From the NCBI GenBank assembly GCA_903927855.1, contig CAIYOL010000279.1, forward strand, positions 1-7,165: a DNA stretch of 7,165 nt, read 5' to 3'. Under the pieces are notes generated by a model. It ran no database searches, was not told the origin of the DNA, and worked only from the letters and a program-made list of their open reading frames with translations. Below, in pieces: positions 1-6,743 of this stretch. Each line of letters opens with the position of its first letter. The first letter of the stretch is position 1. The position numbers were made by a program, and so were the translations under genes. Source of the stretch: an uncultured Planctomycetota bacterium (GTDB lineage Bacteria; Planctomycetota; Phycisphaerae; Sedimentisphaerales; Anaerobacaceae).

Positions 1-60
1 ATTGGGGCAAAAACTAACAAGATTCGTCTGAGGTTGAGACGTTTAAAGTCGGGCCGATAG
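1..60 (+). CDS. 3' end of an upstream gene, possibly an NtrC/Fis-type DNA-binding regulator (partial)
   Basis: Frame 1 is open from the window edge to a TAG at 58-60 and gives 19 residues, IGAKTNKIRLRLRRLKSGR. The other two plus frames stop within the first 31 bases. The peptide is strongly basic, and its pattern (IG, five residues, I, then alternating R and L ending RRLK) fits the recognition helix that closes Fis-type helix-turn-helix domains of sigma54-dependent regulators. Region 4 of sigma factors ends in a similar way. Nineteen residues are too few for a firm assignment, and a chance open frame is possible. If real, a regulator gene ends just before the promoter of the sensor/permease unit. 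Confidence 0.35.
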   Translation: MGAKTNKIRLRLRRLKSGR

Positions 61-63
61 GCT

Positions 64-92
64 TTGACTTGAGTTTATACAGACTGTATAAT
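64..92 (+). promoter_or_regulatory. Sigma70-type promoter of the sensor-like/permease unit
   Basis: A -35 box TTGACT (64-69), a 17-bp spacer and a perfect -10 box TATAAT (87-92) are seen directly. Only the last -35 base differs from consensus. Transcription would start near 99, giving a leader of about 40 nt before the ATG at 140. A strong ribosome binding site, GGAGG, lies at 131-135, four bases before that ATG. The leader is too short for a large riboswitch. The position right after the upstream stop codon suggests that the two genes downstream form their own transcription unit. Confidence 0.75.
75..91. promoter_or_regulatory. 17-bp perfect palindrome overlapping the -10 box (candidate operator)
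   Basis: TTATACAGACTGTATAA consists of two 8-bp arms (75-82 and 84-91) that pair perfectly around one central base. It starts in the promoter spacer and covers five of the six -10 bases, so a bound dimer should block RNA polymerase. The core TACA-N3-TGTA resembles the half-sites of BlaI/CopY-type repressors and some LexA variants, but the spacing is not their standard one. The regulator is therefore not assigned. Confidence 0.55.
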
Positions 93-139
93 GATTGTTC
101 GGCTTTTAAGGCGCAATCAGATTCTATTTTGGAGGCGTT

Positions 140-916
140 ATGGTACTTAAAGCAAAACTTTCGATGGGTTTAGGGGTTCTGTTCTTAATCATTTTTGCCT
201 TAGCATTTTTCTGCTCCTATTATGTCGATAAACTATCCGACGAAGCCGACAACATCCTGAAAGACAATTATGATTCCATTGTCTATTCAAGAAATATGAT
301 TTCCGCCCTCGATGATATGAGAACTTCCATCAGCAGCAGTATCTTCAACCCGGACAGCAAAAAATTAACCGATTATCATTCACAGCTTTTCGAAGCCGGC
401 AGGATTGAATTCGAAAAAAACCTGAAAGCAGAAAAGGGCAATATAACGGAGATTCATGAAAAGGAATATGTAGACGCACTCAACGGCGATTACAATATTT
501 ACCTGAACCTCTGCGAACAGATAAAGAAAGGAGCAGGCAGCACTTCAATGTATTTTAACGAAGCTCTGCCGTGTTATGAAAGGCTCAAACAATCTATTCG
601 CAACATCAACGACCTTAATATGCAGGCGGTTGTGCGAAAAAGCCGGATAACAAAAGATGAGTCAGCCCATACAATAAACTACATGGCCGTAACAGTGTCA
701 CTGTGCATTATGCTGGCCTTCGGATATTTCTGGTATTTTCCGTTTTATATTTCCAATACAATATCCTACCTGGCAAACAGGATGACGAAATTGCTTGAGA
801 AAATCGGTATCGCGAGCGACATAGAAACAAATGATGAGACATATATCATTTTGCAGTCAATAAAGCAGCTCGAAAAGAAACTGGGCGTTGAGGAAACGGA
901 AAAAGATACTCTGTAG
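140..916 (+). CDS. Membrane sensor-like protein: periplasmic helical domain plus HAMP-like segment, no kinase
   Basis: The 258-residue protein has a basic N-terminus, a membrane segment at about 8-28, a mostly helical extracytoplasmic region at about 30-178, a second membrane segment at about 180-203 and a cytoplasmic tail of about 55 residues. The tail starts with P201 and carries a DE pair (232-233) before a short amphipathic helix, which fits a degenerate HAMP linker. The layout and the head (KLSMGLGVLFLIIF, then repeated helices with ILKDNYDSI) match the input half of 4-helix-bundle histidine kinases. I associate such heads with kdp potassium loci in Bacteroidetes-type genomes, from memory. 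There is no H-box or ATPase domain: the protein ends at TAG 914-916, and the permease begins 5 nt later. The start at ATG 140 is supported by GGAGG at 131-135. It could be a sensor subunit or regulator of the permease, or the remnant of a kinase. The function is inferred, not shown. Confidence 0.8.
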   Translation: MVLKAKLSMGLGVLFLIIFALAFFCSYYVDKLSDEADNILKDNYDSIVYSRNMISALDDMRTSISSSIFNPDSKKLTDYHSQLFEAGRIEFEKNLKAEKGNITEIHEKEYVDALNGDYNIYLNLCEQIKKGAGSTSMYFNEALPCYERLKQSIRNINDLNMQAVVRKSRITKDESAHTINYMAVTVSLCIMLAFGYFWYFPFYISNTISYLANRMTKLLEKIGIASDIETNDETYIILQSIKQLEKKLGVEETEKDTL

Positions 917-921
917 AATAA

Positions 922-2916
922 ATGGAAAAACAGCCCTTAAAGCAACTTATTAAAAATATAATGATCGGAGGTCCCCGCGACCCACGGGACTTAAGGATAT
1001 TCCATAAAATTTCCCTGATAGCGTTTTTTGCCTGGATAGGTCTTGGTGCGGACGGTTTGTCTTCATCCTGTTACGGTCCTCAGGAAGCATACCTGGCATT
1101 GAAAGGTCATTTTTATCTTAGCGTCTTCGTGGCACTGGCTACGGCCATCACAATTTTTATTATCAGCACGAGTTATTCCCAGATTATAGAGATCTTTCCT
1201 CACGGAGGAGGCGGTTATCTGGTTGCCAGTAAATTACTGTCTCCCTCAATAGGTATGATTTCCGGCTGCGCATTACTGATAGACTACGTCCTTACTATTG
1301 CAGTTTCAGTTGCCAGCGGCACAGATGCCATATTCAGTCTTCTGCCCGTGTCGGGGCAGACTTACAAACTGGTTTTTGCTGTTTTTGTCGTCCTGATACT
1401 GATGCTGCTGAATATGAGAGGAGTAAAAGAGTCTATTTTGTTTCTTATGCCTATTTTTCTTACCTTTATAGTCACCCACATTTTTACAATCATATATGTA
1501 TTTTCCACGCATATACCCGCCGTGCCACAGGTAATTACCGGAGTCGGGACCGATGTCAGCAGCACTATTTCCGAGGTCGGATTTTTCGGAATGCTGTTTC
1601 TGGTTATGCGTGCCTACAGTATGGGAGCCGGCACATATACAGGAATAGAGGCGGTGAGCAACGGCATGCCGGTTTTGCGGGAACCTCGTGTGCAAACCGC
1701 AAAACGCACGATGCGTTATATGGCAATTTCACTGGCATTTATGGTTTTGGGATTAATGTTAACTTACATCTTTTATAATATCAGACCGGAAACAGGTAAA
1801 ACATTGAATGCTATTCTGTTTCAGCAGGCAACCGGCGGATGGGACGGAAACCTGAGCCATCTATTTATTCTCATTGCGCTGGTTTCAGAAGCGGCTTTGC
1901 TTTTTGTTGCCGCTCAGACGGGTTTTATCGACGGCCCGAGAGTCTTGGGAAATATGGCGGTGGACCGCTGGTTTCCCACGAGATTCTCTGTGCTTAGCGA
2001 CAGATTGGTTACCCAAAACGGAATCCTGATTATGAGCGGATTAAGTATTGCCTTGATGATATTAAGCAGAGGCTCCGTACGTTTTCTGGTCGTTCTGTAC
2101 AGTATCAATGTTTTTATCACTTTTTCGCTATCTCAGCTGGGAATGGTCCGCCATTGGTGGAATTACCGTAAGAGCGTAAAAGGATGGATAAGAAAGCTCT
2201 CCGTAAACGGCACAGGGTTAATCCTGACTTCTTTCGTTCTCGTCTCAATGATTATATTCAAATTTAACGAAGGCGGATGGATAACTTTGATTATTACCGG
2301 AATGCTGGTCGTATTAGCCATAATCATAAAACGGCACTACCAGCAGACTATGGAGATTTTGAAAAGACTGGACAACTTGGTTTTGTCCGTAGAAGTTGCG
2401 GACAAAAATATTATGTTGGGAGGAAGAACTGATTTGAGGCGGCCGCCTAAAATGTATCATGGCGCAAAGACCGCCGTGCTGCTGGTTAACGGTTTTAACG
2501 GGATGGGTCTGCATACTCTTTTTAACATTATCAGGTTATTCGGTACAGAATTTAAAAATTTTATCTTTATCGAAGTCGGAGTGATAGATACCGGTAACTT
2601 TAAAGGTGTTAACCAAATCGAAAATTTAGAGGCAAAAGTCAAAAGAGATATTACGCGTTATGTGGACTTTATGCAAAGAAACAATTATTACGCAGAAGGA
2701 AAATCAGCGGTCGGCGTTGATATTGTGGAAGAAATCGATAATGTTGCCGCTGATATTATAAAGCGATTCCCCAATGCTGTATTTTTCGGCGGGCAGTTGA
2801 TATTTACTAAAGATTCATTCATTTCAAAATTCCTGCACAATTATACTGTGTTCGCACTGCAGAAAAGATTGTATCGGCAGGGAATTCCATTTGTGATATT
2901 GCCGATAAGGGTTTAA
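922..2916 (+). CDS. KimA-like APC-superfamily permease, probable potassium importer
   Basis: This 664-residue inner-membrane transporter has about 12 membrane segments (roughly 30-470) and a cytoplasmic alpha/beta domain (about 515-664) like the C-terminal domain of Bacillus KimA. Family hallmarks are ADGLSSSCYGPQEA (43-56), SYSQIIEIFPHGGGGYLV (84-101), DYVLTIAVSVASGTDAI (121-137) and TGIEAVSNG (240-248). Residues D44, Y51, Y122, T125, S129, T240, E243 and Y393 line up with those I recall as coordinating K+ in KimA, so K+ uptake driven by the proton gradient is the best guess. An amino-acid permease role is the main alternative, since many relatives are annotated that way. The ATG at 922 follows the previous stop by 5 nt and has no close Shine-Dalgarno sequence (GAGGA lies at 890-894), so translation is probably coupled to the upstream gene. 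ATG 961 is a weaker start. The base composition is AT-rich. Confidence 0.85.
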   Translation: MEKQPLKQLIKNIMIGGPRDPRDLRIFHKISLIAFFAWIGLGADGLSSSCYGPQEAYLALKGHFYLSVFVALATAITIFIISTSYSQIIEIFPHGGGGYLVASKLLSPSIGMISGCALLIDYVLTIAVSVASGTDAIFSLLPVSGQTYKLVFAVFVVLILMLLNMRGVKESILFLMPIFLTFIVTHIFTIIYVFSTHIPAVPQVITGVGTDVSSTISEVGFFGMLFLVMRAYSMGAGTYTGIEAVSNGMPVLREPRVQTAKRTMRYMAISLAFMVLGLMLTYIFYNIRPETGKTLNAILFQQATGGWDGNLSHLFILIALVSEAALLFVAAQTGFIDGPRVLGNMAVDRWFPTRFSVLSDRLVTQNGILIMSGLSIALMILSRGSVRFLVVLYSINVFITFSLSQLGMVRHWWNYRKSVKGWIRKLSVNGTGLILTSFVLVSMIIFKFNEGGWITLIITGMLVVLAIIIKRHYQQTMEILKRLDNLVLSVEVADKNIMLGGRTDLRRPPKMYHGAKTAVLLVNGFNGMGLHTLFNIIRLFGTEFKNFIFIEVGVIDTGNFKGVNQIENLEAKVKRDITRYVDFMQRNNYYAEGKSAVGVDIVEEIDNVAADIIKRFPNAVFFGGQLIFTKDSFISKFLHNYTVFALQKRLYRQGIPFVILPIRV

Positions 2917-3032
2917 TTTTCATCGTTACTCTCTTCAGACAAGGAACTCCGAAAGAAATTATACCAACGATGGCATTCTTGTTAGAGGAATCTAAAATAC
3001 TTTCAAGAAACTGGTGGAAAATCGGAAAACCC
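2917..3032. other. Convergent intergenic gap with no recognisable terminator
   Basis: The permease (plus) and recG (minus) genes end facing each other across 116 bp. I looked for a GC-rich hairpin followed by a T-run on both strands and found none. The only dyad is CATCGTT (2921-2927) with AACGATG (2966-2972), whose 38-nt loop makes it a poor terminator. No gene is supported here. Short open frames exist but run into the neighbouring genes in other frames. Confidence 0.6.
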
Positions 3033-5129
3033 TTAAGCCACATCCGCCAATCCGAGCGAATCGCCAAACCTGGCCAACAACACCTGGCGAATATTTCTAT
3101 GCTCGGCCTTTGTCAACGCAGGGTCTTCGGCGACAAGCTCGAAGGCATTTTCCCTTGCCATAATCAGCAGCTCGTAATCATCAATGATATTTGCGATTTT
3201 CAAGTCCGGCAGGCCGTGCTGCCGCGTGCTGAACAGCTCGCCCGGCCCGCGCAGCCGCAGGTCGTGCTCGGCTATCTCGAAACCATCATTGCTTCTGGTC
3301 ATTATTTCCAGTCTGCTCTTCGCCGCCTCCCTGTCTGTCTCGGCAAACAGAAAACAATATGATTTGGCCTCTCCTCTTCCGATGCGCCCCCTCAACTGAT
3401 GCAGCTGTGCCAGGCCGAACCTGTCGGCCTCCTCTATTACCATTATCGTTGCGTTCGGCACGTCCACGCCGACCTCTACCACGACAGTTGCAACCAGCAC
3501 GTTGATTTTGCCCTTCCTGAACTCTGCCATAACCTGCTGCTTTTTTGCAGACGGCATCCGACCGTGAAGAAGCCCGACGGTAACTTCGGGAAAAACTTTC
3601 TGAGAAAGATTCCTCCACTCGTCAGTAGCGGCCTTAATCACATCGTTTTCCTCGATATTGGCAATCCGCGGATAAACAAAATATGCCTGCTTTTTCGCCT
3701 TCAGACGCTCACGGATAAACTCGTATGCCTTCTGCTGGTCTCCCCTATCAACCCAGCGTGTAATGACCTCGCCCCTGCCCGGCGGAGAATGTTTTATAAT
3801 GGAAACATCCAAATCGCCGAAGGCCGTCATCGCCAGCGTCCGCGGGATAGGTGTCGCAGTCATAACAAGGCAATGCGGCGTCGCCTGCTTTCGCAGCATC
3901 AGCCGTTGATGAACGCCGAACTTGTGCTGCTCATCAATGACTGCCAGGCCAAGTCTGTGAAATTCTATATCTTTTTGCAATAGCGCCACGGTCCCTACGA
4001 CGATATCTACCTTGCCGCTGCTTATTCGTTCCAAAACCTCTTTTCTTTTTTTCCCTGTTAGCCCGCCTGTTATCAAAATCCTCCTTACGCTGCTGCCTTT
4101 CAAATATCTTTCGATGCTCAAAAAATGCTGACCGGCCAAAATCTCCGTCGGCGCCATAATCGCCACCTGCTGTTTATTGGCAACTGCCAGCAAAGCCGCA
4201 TAAAGCGCAACCACCGTTTTACCTGACCCAACATCACCCTGCAGCAGACGATTCATCGGCTGACATCTTGCCATATCGGAAACGATTTCGGCTATTGCAC
4301 CGTCCTGGTCTTCGGTAAGCAAAAATGGAAAGCGTTTCCTGATTCGGCTGTCGATTTCATCGGTGCATTTCATCGGCAGCGCAGTTGAGAAATGCTGCAC
4401 TTTGTACCGGCGCAGCGCCAGCCCCGCCTGCATCAGGAACAGCTCGTCATATTTTAATCGCCGTTTGCTCTGCGCCAGCTTCTCTTCAGATGGCGGCATA
4501 TGTATCCAGCTAAAAGCGTCCTTTCTACCAATTAGGTTTGTGTTCTTTAAAAAACCAGAGTCATAAAACTCGGGCGCGAGTTCATCCAGATTATCAAGCA
4601 GGGGTGCAATTATCTGCTTAATTTGCCTGCTGCTCAACCCTGCCGAAGCCGGGTACACTCCGCCGCTAAAAACCTCACCCGATTTTAAATGCTCTTCGTC
4701 AAGCACCGCAAATTTCGGATTGGTCATTTGAAGCTGGTGCTTATACAAAGTGACCTTACCAGAGGCCATTATCACCATCCCGGGGCTTATCTGGTTTCGC
4801 AGATACCCGCCGTGAAACCAGACAATCCTGCATACCCCCGTATCGTCTGCAAGCACGGCTTCAAAAATGGGCGGCTTACGGTAGCTTTGGTAATCTGTTG
4901 ATTCGACCTGCCCGACTACGGTGACTGATTGGCCTTCCTGCATTTGATTTATCTTTATCGGCTCAGACGCAAAACGCCAATCCCGCGGAAAATACTCTAA
5001 CAAATCCCCCGCCGTACGCACCCCCAATTGCACAAAGGTCTTGGCCCTGGCCGGCCCAACGCCTTTTAAGAACCGCACCGGCATCGATAAATCGATTTTG
5101 TCTTTTTGTTTTTCACTTAACGATTGCAT
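3033..5129 (-). CDS. recG: ATP-dependent DNA helicase RecG
   Basis: RecG is a monomeric superfamily 2 helicase that remodels stalled replication forks and branch-migrates Holliday junctions. The 698-residue product has the usual length and order: an N-terminal helical part with FLKGVGPARAK (20-30), the wedge OB-fold (about 65-145, with ADDTG at 94-98), then two helicase lobes. Visible motifs are LTEDQ before lobe 1 (271-275), Walker A GDVGSGKT (298-305), DEQH (399-402), TATPIPRT (424-431), LHGRMP (521-526) and QLRGRIGRG (578-586). The C-terminal translocation hairpin segment follows, around GFEIAEHDLRLRGPGELF (616-633). No key residue is missing. It starts 15 nt after the pcm stop. The nearest GGAGG (5150-5154, minus strand) lies 20 nt upstream of the ATG, too far for normal use, so coupling to pcm translation is likely. 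Identification is secure. Confidence 0.98.
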   Translation of the reverse strand: MQSLSEKQKDKIDLSMPVRFLKGVGPARAKTFVQLGVRTAGDLLEYFPRDWRFASEPIKINQMQEGQSVTVVGQVESTDYQSYRKPPIFEAVLADDTGVCRIVWFHGGYLRNQISPGMVIMASGKVTLYKHQLQMTNPKFAVLDEEHLKSGEVFSGGVYPASAGLSSRQIKQIIAPLLDNLDELAPEFYDSGFLKNTNLIGRKDAFSWIHMPPSEEKLAQSKRRLKYDELFLMQAGLALRRYKVQHFSTALPMKCTDEIDSRIRKRFPFLLTEDQDGAIAEIVSDMARCQPMNRLLQGDVGSGKTVVALYAALLAVANKQQVAIMAPTEILAGQHFLSIERYLKGSSVRRILITGGLTGKKRKEVLERISSGKVDIVVGTVALLQKDIEFHRLGLAVIDEQHKFGVHQRLMLRKQATPHCLVMTATPIPRTLAMTAFGDLDVSIIKHSPPGRGEVITRWVDRGDQQKAYEFIRERLKAKKQAYFVYPRIANIEENDVIKAATDEWRNLSQKVFPEVTVGLLHGRMPSAKKQQVMAEFRKGKINVLVATVVVEVGVDVPNATIMVIEEADRFGLAQLHQLRGRIGRGEAKSYCFLFAETDREAAKSRLEIMTRSNDGFEIAEHDLRLRGPGELFSTRQHGLPDLKIANIIDDYELLIMARENAFELVAEDPALTKAEHRNIRQVLLARFGDSLGLADVA

Positions 5130-5144
5130 CTTGGAAATAGAAAA

Positions 5145-5816
5145 CTAATCCTCCGCTTCGTCAAAGCCATACTTGCCGAGCAGTTTAACAAACCGGCAGT
5201 CACAAGCCACTTTCTCTGTGAGTTTCCCCTTTTTCTTTTCGCAGACGAGAAGCTCCTGGACCCCTGACGAACCGACGGGCCCGACTATAACGCCGCCCTC
5301 TGCAAGCTGCTCTACCAGAGGTTGCGGCATTTTCGGCACCGCCGCCGTAATGATAATGCGTTCAAAATAACGCTGCTGGGGCCAGCCACAGCTTCCATCG
5401 CCGATGTAGAATTCGACATTGCCGATACCCAGCCTGCCCAAAACCGCCTGCGCCGACTCCGATAGCTGTGCGAATCTCTCTATCGTATAGACCTTTTTTG
5501 CCAGCTTGCTCAAAATAGCAGTTTGATACCCGCTGCCGGTGCCAATCTCAAGCACCTCACAGAAATTATTAAGCCGCAGCTCCTGCGTCATCAAGGCGAC
5601 AATATACGGCTGAGAAATGGTCTGCCCCATTCCAACAGGCAAAGGACTGTCGGAATACGCCTGAGATTGATATGCCGCCGGCACAAATTCTTCCCGCCGA
5701 ATCTCCATCATCACTTTTAGAACACCGGGGTCAGTTATGCCTCGACCTGTCAGGTCCCACTTGAGCATCCGTTCCCGCGCCTCAGCGAATCTGTCTTTGC
5801 TATCCCGGCTACTCAT
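5145..5816 (-). CDS. pcm: Protein-L-isoaspartate O-methyltransferase
   Basis: This cytosolic repair enzyme transfers a methyl group from S-adenosylmethionine to L-isoaspartyl residues in damaged proteins, allowing their return to aspartate. From the ATG at 5816 the product is 223 residues, normal for the family. It shows FAEARERM near the start, the substrate-side motif GQTISQPYIVALMT (64-77), the SAM-binding motif VLEIGTGSGYQTA (88-100), GDGS (139-142), the RIIITAAVP strand (153-161) and a final FVKLLGKYGF where FVPL-type endings are usual. The frame stays open to a TTG at 5853-5855, which would add 13 residues (236 in total). The ATG is preferred because homologues begin close to the FAEARERM block, but neither start has a clear ribosome binding site. 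A stem-loop ends one base before the ATG. pcm is first in a likely pcm-recG operon. Confidence 0.95.
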   Translation of the reverse strand: MSSRDSKDRFAEARERMLKWDLTGRGITDPGVLKVMMEIRREEFVPAAYQSQAYSDSPLPVGMGQTISQPYIVALMTQELRLNNFCEVLEIGTGSGYQTAILSKLAKKVYTIERFAQLSESAQAVLGRLGIGNVEFYIGDGSCGWPQQRYFERIIITAAVPKMPQPLVEQLAEGGVIVGPVGSSGVQELLVCEKKKGKLTEKVACDCRFVKLLGKYGFDEAED

Positions 5817-5817
5817 A

Positions 5818-5849
5818 GCAAAAGTATCGCTTTTTAACGACAGTTTTGC
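5818..5849 (-). promoter_or_regulatory. Stem-loop immediately upstream of the pcm ATG
   Basis: In the minus-strand transcript GCAAAACUGUCG (5849-5838) can pair with CGAUACUUUUGC (5829-5818) around an 8-nt loop. Eleven of 12 positions pair, counting one G-U, with a single C-C mismatch. The stem ends one base before the ATG at 5816, so it would cover the ribosome landing zone. If translation begins at the upstream TTG instead, the hairpin is merely coding sequence. A stem of this quality can arise by chance in a window this long, so a regulatory role is only a suggestion. Confidence 0.3.
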
Positions 5850-5867
5850 AAACAATTTCAGGTGCCG

Positions 5868-5928
5868 ATTAATCCATTGCTATCGCCCCGCCAAATGATA
5901 AAATGCCGTATCATAGCAGTGGATAAAT
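5868..5928. repeat. Imperfect 15-bp inverted repeat framing the divergent promoters
   Basis: The left arm ATTAATCCATTGCTA (5868-5882) and right arm TAGCAGTGGATAAAT (5914-5928) match as inverted copies at 13 of 15 positions, separated by 31 bp. A second, inner dyad, ATGATA (5895-5900) and TATCAT (5909-5914), lies between them. The left arm contains the candidate bioD -35 box. The right arm lies between the candidate pcm -10 and -35 boxes, touching the edge of the -10. It could be a pair of binding sites for one regulator controlling both directions. It does not look like the BirA biotin operator as I remember it. Confidence 0.45.
5877..5904 (+). promoter_or_regulatory. Candidate bioD promoter with extended -10
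   Basis: The -35 candidate TTGCTA (5877-5882) is followed after 16 bp by TAAAAT (5899-5904), which is preceded by TG one base away (5896-5897), the extended -10 arrangement. Transcription would start near 5911, leaving a leader of about 60 nt before the bioD ATG at 5973. It overlaps the candidate pcm promoter on the other strand, so polymerase could occupy only one at a time. Confidence 0.45.
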
Positions 5929-5937
5929 AACTTTCAA
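5910..5937 (-). promoter_or_regulatory. Candidate promoter of pcm-recG
   Basis: Read on the minus strand, TTGAAA (5937-5932) is followed after 16 bp by TATGAT (5915-5910). A TG one base upstream of the -10 makes TGCTATGAT, an extended -10. The start would fall near 5903, about 48 nt before the TTG and 87 nt before the ATG considered for pcm. The leader also contains a two-codon frame, ATG GAT TAA (5877-5869), preceded by the purine-rich GGCGGGGC. Confidence 0.55.
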
Positions 5938-5972
5938 AAAACCTTTTAACTCCGGCGACAGCAGAGTATTTA

Positions 5973-6713
5973 ATGCCGATTAATCTGAACTTACCCAAAA
6001 AGGCCGGGCTCTTTGTGACCGGTACCGATACCGGCGTAGGCAAAACATTAATAGCCGGCGCCATCGCCAAAATTCTAACCGGCAAAGGCCGCAAGGTAGG
6101 CGTATTCAAACCCATTGCCACCGGCTGCAAACGCACCTGGGACGGCTTTGTAGGCGACGACTCATGGTTCCTTGCCTCGTGCGCCAACAGCGACCTGTCA
6201 CTATCGACAATAACACCTCTCGGCTACCGCACGCCGACGGCGCCTATTGTAAGTGCCGCCCGCGAAGGTCTCCCGATTGACTTCGGCAAAATCGCCGCCG
6301 CTTACAAAGAGGTTTGCCAAAACAGCGACATAATCATCGTCGAAGGTATCGGCGGCGTCCGAGTGCCTTTAACAGAACAGTTCGACCTGCTGGATTTGGC
6401 CGTCGAATTCGGCCTGCCCGTGGTGATAGTCGCCCGCCCGAACCTCGGCACGCTCAACCACACCCTTATGACTATAGACTGCGTCCGAGCGGCAGAATTG
6501 AAAATCGCAGGCGTCGTCATCAACGGCTACAACGCCGTCGAATCAACCGTGGCCGAAGACACCTCGCCCGAAATAATCGAAAAATGCAGCGGAGAAAAAA
6601 TTCTCGCCGTCGTCCCTTTCGATGAAACCGTCAGCATCGAAAAACCGAGTTTAGGGGAGGTTGTTATCGCCTCTCTTGTCGGCTGTGACTGGGGGAAACT
6701 CGCTGAACGGTAA
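5973..6713 (+). CDS. bioD: ATP-dependent dethiobiotin synthetase
   Basis: BioD closes the ureido ring of biotin, converting 7,8-diaminopelargonate, CO2 and ATP to dethiobiotin in the cytosol, the next-to-last step of the pathway. The 246-residue product has the P-loop GTDTGVGKT (17-25), the FKPIATG strand with K46 at the position of the substrate-contacting lysine in E. coli BioD, the GDDS segment (61-64) and VEGIGGVRVPL (123-133) with E124 at the expected catalytic/Mg2+ position. PNLGTLNHTLMTI (156-168) is also typical. The start ATG has only a weak AGAG (5963-5966) upstream. No other biotin gene is in the window, so the rest of the pathway must lie elsewhere if it is present. nadB follows 85 nt later on the same strand. 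Confidence 0.96.
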   Translation: MPINLNLPKKAGLFVTGTDTGVGKTLIAGAIAKILTGKGRKVGVFKPIATGCKRTWDGFVGDDSWFLASCANSDLSLSTITPLGYRTPTAPIVSAAREGLPIDFGKIAAAYKEVCQNSDIIIVEGIGGVRVPLTEQFDLLDLAVEFGLPVVIVARPNLGTLNHTLMTIDCVRAAELKIAGVVINGYNAVESTVAEDTSPEIIEKCSGEKILAVVPFDETVSIEKPSLGEVVIASLVGCDWGKLAER

Positions 6714-6743
6714 ATAAAAAGCCTCCTTTCCAAAAACCTCGTA

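Noticed and set aside
93..139. c-di-AMP or other riboswitch in the leader of the permease unit
   Set aside because: The leader is only about 40 nt and shows no extended pairing, too short for the ydaO-type element that precedes kimA in Bacillus.
1306..1695. 129-residue minus-strand frame inside the permease
   Set aside because: It is antisense to conserved membrane segments of the permease and has a low-complexity His/Lys/Gln composition typical of a shadow frame.
2921..2972. CATCGTT/AACGATG inverted repeat as a terminator
   Set aside because: The 7-bp arms are not GC-rich, the loop is 38 nt and no T-run follows. This is chance level.
2819..3067. 82-residue minus-strand frame across the convergent gap
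   Set aside because: It overlaps the ends of both the permease and recG in other frames and shows no recognisable motif or start signal.
2970..3362. 130-residue plus-strand frame starting in the convergent gap
   Set aside because: Most of it is antisense to the recG 3' end. It has no ribosome binding site and no family features.
3399..3983. 194-residue open frame on the plus strand
   Set aside because: It lies wholly antisense to the conserved helicase core of recG, has a Cys/His/Arg-rich composition with no recognisable domain, and is best explained as a shadow of recG codon use.
5856..5972. BirA biotin operator upstream of bioD
   Set aside because: The inverted repeat found there has different half-sites and a 31-bp spacer, unlike the TTGTAAAC-type BirA site as I remember it.
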